Shown in pieces: positions 16,942-24,527 of a stretch of 64,000 bases of DNA. Each line of letters opens with the position of its first letter. The first letter of the stretch is position 1. Under the pieces are notes generated by a model. The model did not search any database and was not told where the DNA came from. It was given only the letters and a program-made list of their open reading frames with translations. Origin of the DNA: RUG626 sp051866775 (lineage in GTDB: Bacteria > Bacillota > Clostridia > Oscillospirales > Oscillospiraceae). The stretch lies in NCBI GenBank assembly GCA_051866775.1, contig JBJDXR010000031.1:1-64000 (forward strand), given 5' to 3'. Made by a program: the position numbers and the translations under genes.

Positions 16942-17946
16942 ATGAATAAGCTTGAGTTTTTGGAGGTCATGCTGGAAAATGAGCTGCGGCCTGTGGGCAA
17001 TGCGTTTATCGGGGTCGTGGAGGGCTGGCCGGTAATGACAATGTTGACCGGGAAAAATACGATGAGCGTGACCTTTGGACTTTCCGGCGAGGAGTGGAAG
17101 GAGCGGAAAAAGGATATAACAGCTGCTTTTAAGGGCCTTGGGAGGGCCGCATGGGGAAATAACAGGCTTGTTGTGTCGGTGGTCACAAAGAAGCTTGACA
17201 ATGTGTATGTTCAGGGGGTGCAGGCCTCCGTTCGCGCGCTGAAGGGCTGTGGTGTGAGCTGCAAAAATGCATGCGCCATATGCGGAGGAGCAAACTGCGA
17301 TATTGCCGCATTTATAAACGGCGCTGCCCGTCCGGCGCACAGCGGCTGTCTCGATAAGCTTGTAGGCAGAGCCAAGGAGAGTGCTGAGGAAAATGAGCGT
17401 TCCGGCAGCTACATCTGCGGCATTGTGGGCGCGTTACTCGGTATGCTGGTTGGCATCATACCGTCATTTCTCACTATTATATTTATGGAACGCATTTTCG
17501 CGCTGCTGTTTGCACTGATCCCGCTCTGTGCGTATTACGGCTACAAGCTGTTTAAGGGCAGGATGAATAAGGCCGTGGTGACAGTCTCCATAGTCATGAG
17601 TATAGTCGGTATTTATGTCCTCCAGTTTGCGGTGGTGGGATACTCACTGGTGGCGGATTACTATCTGACTGTCGGTGAGATGTTCAGCGTGATGCCTGTG
17701 TTTTTAGGGGATATATCCGTATGGGCGGAGCTTACCGTTGATTCGATAATGGACTTTGTATTTGTTGCGATCGGCGTCACGATGGTTTGGAGCCAGATAA
17801 ACACAACCTCCGCATCTGTGACTGCCGGAGCTGAGGCGGTTAAAAACTCAGCGGTGCCCTTTGGGGAGCATATAGGGGTGTCCGACCTTTATCCGAACGA
17901 TTATTACGGAAAAAATTTCTCCGATGAGAGCGAAAAATCGGAATAA
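16942..17946 (+). CDS. Cysteine-cluster multi-span membrane protein, unknown function
   Basis: The product is 334 aa. I do not recognise the family. An N-terminal soluble domain of about 130 residues ends in a cysteine cluster (C103, C107, C111, C114, C119 and C136), likely to bind zinc or an Fe-S cluster. Four hydrophobic segments follow (about 158-250), then a short acidic cytosolic tail. ATG 16942 is taken over a TTG one codon upstream; AGGGGGA lies 7 nt before it. It is monocistronic between the rplL terminator and a convergent terminator. Confidence 0.75.
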   Translation: MNKLEFLEVMLENELRPVGNAFIGVVEGWPVMTMLTGKNTMSVTFGLSGEEWKERKKDITAAFKGLGRAAWGNNRLVVSVVTKKLDNVYVQGVQASVRALKGCGVSCKNACAICGGANCDIAAFINGAARPAHSGCLDKLVGRAKESAEENERSGSYICGIVGALLGMLVGIIPSFLTIIFMERIFALLFALIPLCAYYGYKLFKGRMNKAVVTVSIVMSIVGIYVLQFAVVGYSLVADYYLTVGEMFSVMPVFLGDISVWAELTVDSIMDFVFVAIGVTMVWSQINTTSASVTAGAEAVKNSAVPFGEHIGVSDLYPNDYYGKNFSDESEKSE

Positions 17947-17963
17947 AAATGGGCCCGTCCTTA

Positions 17964-18001
17964 AAAAATGCAGCATCCTTTTTTAAGGATGCTGCATTTT
18001 T
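17964..18001. terminator. Bidirectional terminator
   Basis: AAAAATGCAGCATCCTT pairs perfectly with AAGGATGCTGCATTTTT around TTTT, between convergent genes. Confidence 0.93.
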
Positions 18002-18032
18002 GGTATAGGTTTTGAGTACGGGCGCTTTCGCC

Positions 18033-19415
18033 TTAATACTGTTCCGGCTGCTGGGGAAGTCCCGCAAAGCCGGCGGCAAGGTCGTCATCAGTGGGGATGT
18101 AATCCGACATCTCGCCGTCGTTATACTTCTCATAGGCCACCATGTCGAAGTAGCCGGTGCCGGTGAGGCCGAAGACGATGGTCTTTTCCTCACCTGTCTC
18201 CTTGCATTTGAGCGCCTCATCGATGGCAGCCCTGATAGCGTGGCTGGATTCCGGCGCGGGGAGGATGCCCTCAACTCTTGCAAACATCTCAGCCGCTTCA
18301 AAGACAGAGGTCTGCTCAACGGCAACGGCCTCCATAAGACCGTCATGGTAGAGCTGACTGAGTACCGGGCTCATGCCGTGGAAGCGCAGGCCGCCTGCAT
18401 GGTTGGGGGAGGGGATAAAGCCGGATCCAAGGGTGTACATCTTTGCCAGCGGGCAGATCATGCCGGTGTCGCAGAAGTCAAAGGCAAATTTGCCGCGGGT
18501 AAAGCTTGGGCAGGAGGCCGGCTCCACGGCGATTATGCGGTAATCCGCCTCGCCCCGGAGCTTTTCGCCCATGAAGGGGGAGATAAGACCGCCCAAGTTT
18601 GAGCCGCCGCCGGCGCAGCCGATGATGATATCGGGCTTTATGCCGTATTTGTCTAAAGCCGTCTTTGTTTCAAGTCCGATGACGGACTGGTGCAGAAGCA
18701 CCTGATTAAGAACAGAGCCGAGGACATAGCGGTAGCCGGGAGTGGAGGTGGCCACCTCCACCGCTTCAGAGATTGCGCAGCCGAGGGAGCCGGTGGTGCC
18801 GGGATGCTCTGCCAAGATCCTGCGGCCGACCTCGGTCTCCATTGAGGGACTGGGGGTCACGGAGGCTCCATAGGTGCGCATGACCTCCCGGCGGAAGGGC
18901 TTCTGCTCGTAGGATACCTTTACCATATATACCTTGCAGTCAAGGCCCAGATAGGCACAGGCCATGGAGAGCGCGGTGCCCCACTGGCCGGCACCGGTCT
19001 CGGTGGTGACGCCCTTGAGGCCCTGCTTCTTGGCATAATAGGCCTGAGCGATGGCGGAGTTTAATTTGTGTGAGCCGGAGGTGTTGTTGCCCTCAAACTT
19101 GTAGTAGATCTTCGCGGGGGTTTGGAGCTTCTCCTCAAGACAGTAGGCCCTCACCAGCGGCGACGGGCGGTACATCTTGTAAAATTTCTTTATCTCCTCC
19201 GGGATTGGAATGAACGCAGTCTTGTCGTCAAGCTCCTGCTCAATAAGCTCGTCGCAGAAAACCGGGCGCAGGTCATCAAAGCTCATGGGCTTAAGTGTCG
19301 CGGGATTAAGAAGCGGTGCGGGCTTGTTCTTCATATCCGCCCGGACGTTATACCAATTTTGAGGCATCTCATCTTCGGAGAGATAAATTTTGTAGGGGAT
19401 TTCCTGGTTTTTCAT
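18033..19415 (-). CDS. TrpB2-type tryptophan synthase beta chain
   Basis: The product is 460 aa, a PLP enzyme that joins indole and serine to make tryptophan. The PLP lysine is K117 in NNTSGSHKLNS, and the phosphate-binding GGGSN loop is in IIGCAGGGSNLGG. The length and N-terminal extension match the TrpB2 group rather than the ~400-aa TrpB1. No trpA or other trp gene is adjacent, so indole salvage or a related beta-replacement is likely. A tryptophan T-box precedes it, which supports a link to tryptophan supply. The start follows AAAGGAG. Confidence 0.92.
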   Translation of the reverse strand: MKNQEIPYKIYLSEDEMPQNWYNVRADMKNKPAPLLNPATLKPMSFDDLRPVFCDELIEQELDDKTAFIPIPEEIKKFYKMYRPSPLVRAYCLEEKLQTPAKIYYKFEGNNTSGSHKLNSAIAQAYYAKKQGLKGVTTETGAGQWGTALSMACAYLGLDCKVYMVKVSYEQKPFRREVMRTYGASVTPSPSMETEVGRRILAEHPGTTGSLGCAISEAVEVATSTPGYRYVLGSVLNQVLLHQSVIGLETKTALDKYGIKPDIIIGCAGGGSNLGGLISPFMGEKLRGEADYRIIAVEPASCPSFTRGKFAFDFCDTGMICPLAKMYTLGSGFIPSPNHAGGLRFHGMSPVLSQLYHDGLMEAVAVEQTSVFEAAEMFARVEGILPAPESSHAIRAAIDEALKCKETGEEKTIVFGLTGTGYFDMVAYEKYNDGEMSDYIPTDDDLAAGFAGLPQQPEQY

Positions 19416-19444
19416 ATTTTTTCTCCTTTCACAGCTTCGGAAAA

Positions 19445-19733
19445 GGGTACAAAAAAAGCCCCTGTTCCGAAAATTATTTTTCGGGACAAAAGCCTAAAAA
19501 CTTCTGCGGTGCCACCCAAATTGACGATAAAATCGCCCGCTCAGCGATGCGCTGACACGCATCCTTCCCTGTAACGGGGGAATACCCGTCGCGTCCTACC
19601 GGAATAACCATCGGCGCGCCCTCATCAGTCCATTCAGCAGGGCTCACAGCGCCGCGATTTCACCACCCGCAGCTCTCTAAGGGAGGAGAACTCCTGCATA
19701 CTACTCTGAATCACAGGTTTTACTTATGATGTA
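19445..19733 (-). ncRNA. T-box leader, tryptophan-specific
   Basis: On the minus strand the leader shows the T-box core GGGTGGCACCGCAG (about 19501-19516), followed by an intrinsic terminator (about 19455-19495, stem with GTCCCGAAAA/TTTTCGGAAC and a T7 run). In Stem I, the sequence GAA-TGG-A presents TGG (19632-19630) as the specifier codon, which is Trp. Uncharged tRNA-Trp would stabilise the antiterminator and switch on trpB2. Confidence 0.9.
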
Positions 19734-19762
19734 AGTTTAACTCATTAAAGAGGCCTTGTCAA
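19734..19762 (-). promoter_or_regulatory. Sigma-A promoter for the Trp T-box/trpB2
   Basis: On the minus strand: TTGACA (19762-19757), a 17-nt spacer and TAAACT (19739-19734). Confidence 0.75.
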
Positions 19763-19798
19763 GGACAAATTGCGCAAAACCCCGGAGAAAGCCCCGTG

Positions 19799-21049
19799 TC
19801 ATTTTTGCTCCTTATATGACAGCACGGTGCGTACCTGGACGCGATTGCGGAATATTGTGAGCCAGCACACGAGCAAAGTAGCGGTTCCGCATACCGTCAT
19901 GCAAAGGCGGTAGTCCATTATCTCCCCCAGCGCTCCTATAAGCGGCGACAATATCCCGCCCATGACGGTTATGAGCATCGACTCACAGGCGTTCACTCTT
20001 GCCCTGAGATGGTCCGGAATATACTGCTGCACCGCCGCCTGACGTATAGTTGCGCTGTTGATGCCCAAAAAGCCGCAGACAGCGCGGTTTACCAGCATCA
20101 GAGGGTACGGCAGCCACAAGAGGCACATATCCATCGCCTCGTAGGTTTGGTAAACGCAGAATATGAATGCAAAACGCCTTTTCTCCGGAACGGTATAGCG
20201 GTAACGCAGGATGCCGCCGAGGGTCCTTCCGGCAAACTCTGCCACGGAGAAGAGGGAGTACATGGCCGTTGTAAAGCCCGGCGCCGTACGGAAAAATGCC
20301 ACCAGCAGGGGAGAGTACCCCATCGCAGCGCCGTTTGTCATCGCCATATAAGAATATATGCTGCGCAGGCCTCCCTCGTGCTTTAAATATGCCGCAGTTT
20401 CGCGGATGTCGTTCCACCATAGGCGCAGGGAGAGACGCTCTCCGCATGCCCGTGTTTCCTCTTGTACTTTGATCCCGCTCTCCACAAGCGCCGCCAGCAG
20501 TGATAGCACCGCCTGAAGCAGAAGCAGATTTGCAACGCCGATTTTTTCAAACAAAACGGCAGAGACGGGCATCATGAGAACCTTTAAGACGGGGTACAGC
20601 ATGGCTGAGACGGTATAGGCTTTTTCTTCCCGTCCCGGCGGCAGAAGCTTCGGATAAAAGCTGTTGTATGCCAGCTCATCAAAGGAGCTGAGACAGGACA
20701 GAAGCAGTGAAAAGGCCAGATAGCCGGTATATGAAAAGGCAAAGCGGTGCAGGTACAGCCCGGCGAGGGCGTACAGCAGGCTGTTTACAATATCTCCCCC
20801 CACCAGAAAGGGCTTGCGGGGAAAACGATCCATAAGCGGCGCGATAATGACCGGCAGGAGCATCGAAGGTATAAGCTGAATTGCAATGACCAGAGCTGAA
20901 GCCAACGTGCTGCCTGTCTCGTCAAATACAAGAAAGGACAATGCAAAGCTGCTGGCGATTCCGCCTATCGCGCCCAGCGCGCTGGCGGCGGTGATCCTGG
21001 TAAAGTTCCCGGTCCACAGCGTGTCTCTGGCAGGCTTTTTGTTTTTCAC
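19799..21049 (-). CDS. MFS transporter
   Basis: The product is 416 aa with 12 predicted membrane segments. The loop after helix 2 reads APLMDRFPRKPFL, the MFS motif A form (D-R-x-x-R/K). The start is GTG 21049 with GGGGTGA about 6 nt upstream. It lies about 100 nt downstream of the HTH-TPR regulator gene on the same strand, with a terminator between. Substrate is unknown; exporters of this type often carry drugs, macrolides or peptides. Confidence 0.85.
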   Translation of the reverse strand: MKNKKPARDTLWTGNFTRITAASALGAIGGIASSFALSFLVFDETGSTLASALVIAIQLIPSMLLPVIIAPLMDRFPRKPFLVGGDIVNSLLYALAGLYLHRFAFSYTGYLAFSLLLSCLSSFDELAYNSFYPKLLPPGREEKAYTVSAMLYPVLKVLMMPVSAVLFEKIGVANLLLLQAVLSLLAALVESGIKVQEETRACGERLSLRLWWNDIRETAAYLKHEGGLRSIYSYMAMTNGAAMGYSPLLVAFFRTAPGFTTAMYSLFSVAEFAGRTLGGILRYRYTVPEKRRFAFIFCVYQTYEAMDMCLLWLPYPLMLVNRAVCGFLGINSATIRQAAVQQYIPDHLRARVNACESMLITVMGGILSPLIGALGEIMDYRLCMTVCGTATLLVCWLTIFRNRVQVRTVLSYKEQK

Positions 21050-21090
21050 GGAAAATCACCCCGCCAATATTGTAATATATACCGTAATAA

Positions 21091-21134
21091 AGAAAAAGCC
21101 CGCTGTATTGGGAAAAAGAGCCCAATACAGCGGG
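21091..21134 (-). terminator. Intrinsic terminator of the HTH-TPR gene
   Basis: CCCGCTGTATTGGG pairs with CCCAATACAGCGGG; on the minus strand it is followed by CTTTTTCTTT. Confidence 0.9.
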
Positions 21135-21152
21135 ACTAAATGATAAAATATC

Positions 21153-22295
21153 CTATTTTTGAGGAAAATCCTCCAAAAGCGCGCAGGCCTGCTTATACTG
21201 GCGGTTTGCCTTGTACCACTCCAGCACCCACGGCAGGTGAAATGCGGCGTATCCCAGGGGGAGCTTTTCCCGAAGCTCCTCAAAGCAGTCCAGCAGCAGC
21301 CTGCCGTAGCAGGCATCCTCCAGATAATCGCCGTGCAGAAGCCTGTAGCGCACAAGCTCCAGCAGCTTGCTTTCAAGCTCACTGTCAATATCCGGCGCTC
21401 CAGGTTTGGCGCTTGCGGACGCTCTGTCAAGGGCACTGAGCGCCTCATTAACAAGCCCCAGCTTTTCACAGCATATGGCCAGCTTGTGCAGCTCCATCAC
21501 CGACGGCTCCGGCTTCTTGGAGAAATAATCGTACGCCTCACCTACATTGCCGCACTGTAAATTTGTAGCCGCAATATTGTAGCGGATGCTGCTGAGCATA
21601 TCGGCCTGACCAAGAGCCGAGGCTAGCCTCCCGGCGACGGTGTAATGCTCCAGCATCCGCTTGAGATCCCCCAGGTCCGAGCAGCAGTTTCCCATATATA
21701 TGCGGCTGTGCAGCATTATATATGCAAGACCCTCCTCCGCTGCCGTATCATAGGCCATTCGGAGCAGTTCCATGGCCGCAGTATACCGCCCCTCACAATA
21801 ATGATATCTTCCGTGCACAAGGTAAAAATACGGCGCTGGATAGAGCGAGACCGCGTCACCAAAGCGCAGCTGCAGAATACGCTGCAGGGCCAGCTGCCGC
21901 ACGGTCATAAACGGTTCAAAATCCCTGTCGAGCGGCTCCCGCGCCCCGCGGGAAAGGGCATCCAGCAGCAGTATATCTATGGCAAAGCGGCTGCCCCCGA
22001 GGGCCTCCATGCGTGACGCTATCTCCTCACGGAGGGCGTAAAAGGCAGAGTCATTTCCGGAAAAGAACACGCTCCAGCATTCCTCCAGCCATTTCGAGGT
22101 CTCACCGTCGTTTTCAGTGCTCCAGCGCAGCCCCAGGCGTTCAAACAGCATTGACATGATCTCCTCCGACGCCCCGGCCTTTCCCTGTTCTATCTTGGAG
22201 AGATATGAGACTGCGCAAATGCCGCTGCAAAGCCCCTCCTGACTCCACTGCTTTTTTAGCCGTTCCCTGCGGATAAGAAGGCCCGCGATCTCCAC
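21153..22295 (-). CDS. HTH-TPR transcriptional regulator (RRNPP-like)
   Basis: The product is 380 aa. Residues 3-60 form a Cro/C1-type HTH (RRERLKKQWSQEGLCSGICAVSYLSKIEQGK). The rest is all-helical with TPR-like repeats (about 140-370, e.g. PYFYLVHGRYHYCEGRYTAA). This is the layout of RRNPP regulators (Rgg/PlcR/PrgX), many of which bind exported and re-imported signal peptides. The start is GTG with GGAGGTG 7 nt before it. The adjacent MFS gene is a plausible target. No signal-peptide gene was seen nearby. Confidence 0.8.
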   Translation of the reverse strand: MEIAGLLIRRERLKKQWSQEGLCSGICAVSYLSKIEQGKAGASEEIMSMLFERLGLRWSTENDGETSKWLEECWSVFFSGNDSAFYALREEIASRMEALGGSRFAIDILLLDALSRGAREPLDRDFEPFMTVRQLALQRILQLRFGDAVSLYPAPYFYLVHGRYHYCEGRYTAAMELLRMAYDTAAEEGLAYIMLHSRIYMGNCCSDLGDLKRMLEHYTVAGRLASALGQADMLSSIRYNIAATNLQCGNVGEAYDYFSKKPEPSVMELHKLAICCEKLGLVNEALSALDRASASAKPGAPDIDSELESKLLELVRYRLLHGDYLEDACYGRLLLDCFEELREKLPLGYAAFHLPWVLEWYKANRQYKQACALLEDFPQK

Positions 22296-22402
22296 TATAC
22301 TTCACCTCCGGCGTTTTTTCCTATTATACAGCATTGTGGATTAGGTTACAATTTAAAGTGCCGCCCAGGCATTTTACAGTTTCCACGCGATTTATAAAAA
22401 AG

Positions 22403-22430
22403 TTGACTTATTGCGGCGGTTTGTTATAAT
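22403..22430 (+). promoter_or_regulatory. Sigma-A promoter for glnS
   Basis: TTGACT (22403-22408), a 16-nt spacer and a perfect TATAAT (22425-22430), about 50 nt before the start codon. Confidence 0.75.
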
Positions 22431-22482
22431 AAAGTTTACGACTTAGTATCGTCATATCTGAAGGCGAAAGGAACGTGCCTGT

Positions 22483-24159
22483 ATGGCCAACGAAGCTTCT
22501 AACGAGACAAGAAATTTTATCGAGGCGTTTATTGAGGAGGATATAGCTCCCGGAGGACGCTATGAGGGACAGCGTATCCACACACGCTTTCCGCCTGAGC
22601 CTAACGGTTACCTGCATATCGGCCACTGCAAGGCCCTGTGTATAGATTTTGGAACCGCCAAAAAATATGGCGGGCTGTGCAATCTGCGCATGGATGACAC
22701 GAACCCCACCAAGGAGGACGAGGAGTATGTGGAGGCCATCAAGGAGGACATCCACTGGCTAGGCTTTGATTGGGATGACAGGTTCTTCTATGCATCCGAT
22801 TACTTTGACAAGATGTACGAATATGCAGTGGAACTTATTAAAAAGGGACTGGCATATGTTTGTGAGCTTACCCCGGAACAGTTTAAGGAATACCGCGGAG
22901 ACGTGAGCACTCCCGCACGCTCCCCATGGCGGGACAGGCCTATTGAGGAATCCCTTGATCTTTTTTCCCGCATGAAGGCCGGGGAGTTTCCCAACGGGAA
23001 ATATACACTGCGCGCTAAGATTGATCTCAGCAGCGGAAACTTTAATATGCGCGATCCCGTCATATACCGGATTAACCACATGAGCCATCACCGCCAGGGG
23101 GACAAGTGGTGCATCTACCCGATGTATGATTTTGCCCACCCGATAGAGGATGCGCTGGAGGGGATAACCCACTCGCTGTGCTCCCTTGAGTTTGAGGATC
23201 ACCGTCCCCTCTATGACTGGGTGATAGCCAACTGCCCTGTGCCGGCAAAGCCCCGGCAGATCGAGTTTGCCCGCCTTGGTATAAATTACACAGTCATGTC
23301 TAAGCGCAAGCTCCGCCGCCTGGTGGAGGAGGGGTACGTATCCGGCTGGGACGACCCAAGGATGCCCACCTTATGCGGCCTCCGCCGCCGCGGGTATACG
23401 CCGGAGGCGGTCAAGAGCTTCACGGAGCGCATAGGCGTTGCCAAAACGCCGAACACCGTCGAGTATTCCTTCCTTGAGGCCTGCCTGAGGGAGGACCTGA
23501 ACGCCCACGCGCAGCGGCGCATGGCTGTTTTAAGGCCGGTAAAGCTGACTATAGAAAACTATCCCGAGGGGAAGAGCGAAAAGGTTACGGTTGAGAACAA
23601 CCCCAACGATCCGGACTCCGGGATGAGGGAGGTATCCTTCTCAAGGACGCTGTATGTGGAGGCTGATGATTTCCTTGAGACGCCTGTGCCTAAATATAAG
23701 CGCCTGTATCCTGGCGGGCCGGAGTGCCGTCTTAAGGGCGCATACCTGATAACCTGCACCGGCTGCAAAAAGGACGAAAACGGAAACGTGACGGAGATAC
23801 TCTGCCGCTATGACCCGGATTCACGGGGAGGAGACCCCGCCGACGGCCGTAAGGTCAAGGGTGCTACACTCCACTGGGTGGACGCCTCCGACTGCGTTAC
23901 TGCGGAGATACGGCTTTATTCGAATCTCTTCGCGGATCCTGATCCTGACGCGGCAGAGGATTATATGGCCTGCTTAAATCCCGACTCACTTGAGGTGGTC
24001 ACCGGATGCGCCGTTGAGCGCTGCATGGAGGAGGCGGAGCCGGGACAGTCCTTTCAGTTTTTGCGTCAGGGCTATTTCACTGCCGACAGCAGGGATTCCG
24101 CTCCGGGACATCTTGTCTTTAACCGCTCCGTCGCGCTGAAGGACAGCTTCAAAAAGTGA
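22483..24159 (+). CDS. glnS: Glutaminyl-tRNA synthetase
   Basis: The product is 558 aa, a class Ic synthetase that charges tRNA-Gln. The HIGH motif is at 45-48 (PPEPNGYLHIGH) and the KMSKS equivalent is VMSKR (271-275). The GlnRS-specific anticodon-binding beta-barrels follow. GlnRS rather than GluRS is supported by the PPEPNG form and by the C-terminal barrel domain. Many Firmicutes lack GlnRS and use GatCAB, so its presence marks a lineage that acquired it. Confidence 0.95.
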   Translation: MANEASNETRNFIEAFIEEDIAPGGRYEGQRIHTRFPPEPNGYLHIGHCKALCIDFGTAKKYGGLCNLRMDDTNPTKEDEEYVEAIKEDIHWLGFDWDDRFFYASDYFDKMYEYAVELIKKGLAYVCELTPEQFKEYRGDVSTPARSPWRDRPIEESLDLFSRMKAGEFPNGKYTLRAKIDLSSGNFNMRDPVIYRINHMSHHRQGDKWCIYPMYDFAHPIEDALEGITHSLCSLEFEDHRPLYDWVIANCPVPAKPRQIEFARLGINYTVMSKRKLRRLVEEGYVSGWDDPRMPTLCGLRRRGYTPEAVKSFTERIGVAKTPNTVEYSFLEACLREDLNAHAQRRMAVLRPVKLTIENYPEGKSEKVTVENNPNDPDSGMREVSFSRTLYVEADDFLETPVPKYKRLYPGGPECRLKGAYLITCTGCKKDENGNVTEILCRYDPDSRGGDPADGRKVKGATLHWVDASDCVTAEIRLYSNLFADPDPDAAEDYMACLNPDSLEVVTGCAVERCMEEAEPGQSFQFLRQGYFTADSRDSAPGHLVFNRSVALKDSFKK

Positions 24160-24200
24160 TCAGGTTTAACCTGATTGGTTTATTTACCGCACCTTATATT

Positions 24201-24273
24201 TAAGCTCCGCCTGTCAAGGGAGCTTTAACAAATTGGTTAAAAATCCCCGGCCTCATAGCCGGGGATTTTTTGT
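24201..24273 (+). terminator. Terminator region of glnS
   Basis: Two hairpins are present: AAGCTCC/GGGAGCTT (about 24201-24225), and a strong intrinsic terminator in which AAATCCCCGGC pairs with GCCGGGGATTTTTT (24240-24273). A short palindrome, ATCAGGTT-T-AACCTGAT, also lies right at the glnS stop. Confidence 0.88.
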
Positions 24274-24297
24274 GGGTATACACGACGCATAATATAC

Positions 24298-24326
24298 TTG
24301 ACAAAATAGGAAGCTGACGTTATGAT
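24298..24326 (+). promoter_or_regulatory. Sigma-A promoter for the metY-metA leader
   Basis: TTGACA (24298-24303), a 17-nt spacer and TATGAT (24321-24326). Transcription from about 24333 gives a leader of about 195 nt before metY. Confidence 0.82.
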
Positions 24327-24358
24327 TGAGATAAATTTTCCGAAAGGCGGAAAACATT

Positions 24359-24439
24359 GTGTTTGCTGCTAATATTACCATGCGAATGACAATGGGCACG
24401 TTTATGGACGTGTCTGATTCTGCCTGCGTTTTTTCTTGA
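24359..24439 (+). CDS. Methionine-rich leader peptide (candidate attenuator peptide)
   Basis: A 26-codon reading frame starts at GTG 24359. The AAAGG-CGG site (24343-24350) lies 8-11 nt upstream, and the frame ends with TGA at 24439. It contains the run MRMTMGTFM, four ATG codons in nine (24380-24406), in addition to the start. It lies wholly inside the leader of the methionine-synthesis genes metY-metA and ends 35 nt before a terminator hairpin. This is what a classical leader peptide for methionine-controlled attenuation would look like. No protein function is expected beyond ribosome stalling. This is an inference from the sequence; no known family is claimed. Confidence 0.62.
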   Translation: MFAANITMRMTMGTFMDVSDSACVFS

Positions 24440-24516
24440 GTGACCGCGTGATAAGTGTCAGTCTTGCAGATTTTGCCGGCAGTAAATCCGCAGAGGAGGC
24501 TGCCGGTTATTTTTTT
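24420..24516 (+). promoter_or_regulatory. Candidate attenuator: alternative antiterminator and terminator before metY
   Basis: The terminator stem CCGGCAG/CTGCCGG (24476-24482 with 24500-24506) is followed by TTATTTTTTT. An upstream segment CTGCCTGC (24420-24427), inside the last codons of the leader peptide, can pair 7 of 8 with GCCGGCAG (24475-24482). Forming that pair would prevent the terminator. A ribosome stalled at the Met codons would leave 24420-24427 free, whereas one that reaches the stop would cover it. The metY ribosome site AGGAGG (about 24517-24522) is immediately downstream. Confidence 0.6.
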
Positions 24517-24527
24517 AGGAGGTATTT

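Noticed and set aside
24333..24527. SAM or other known riboswitch before metY
   Set aside because: No SAM-I core or kink-turn motif was found; the leader-peptide attenuator explains the sequence better.
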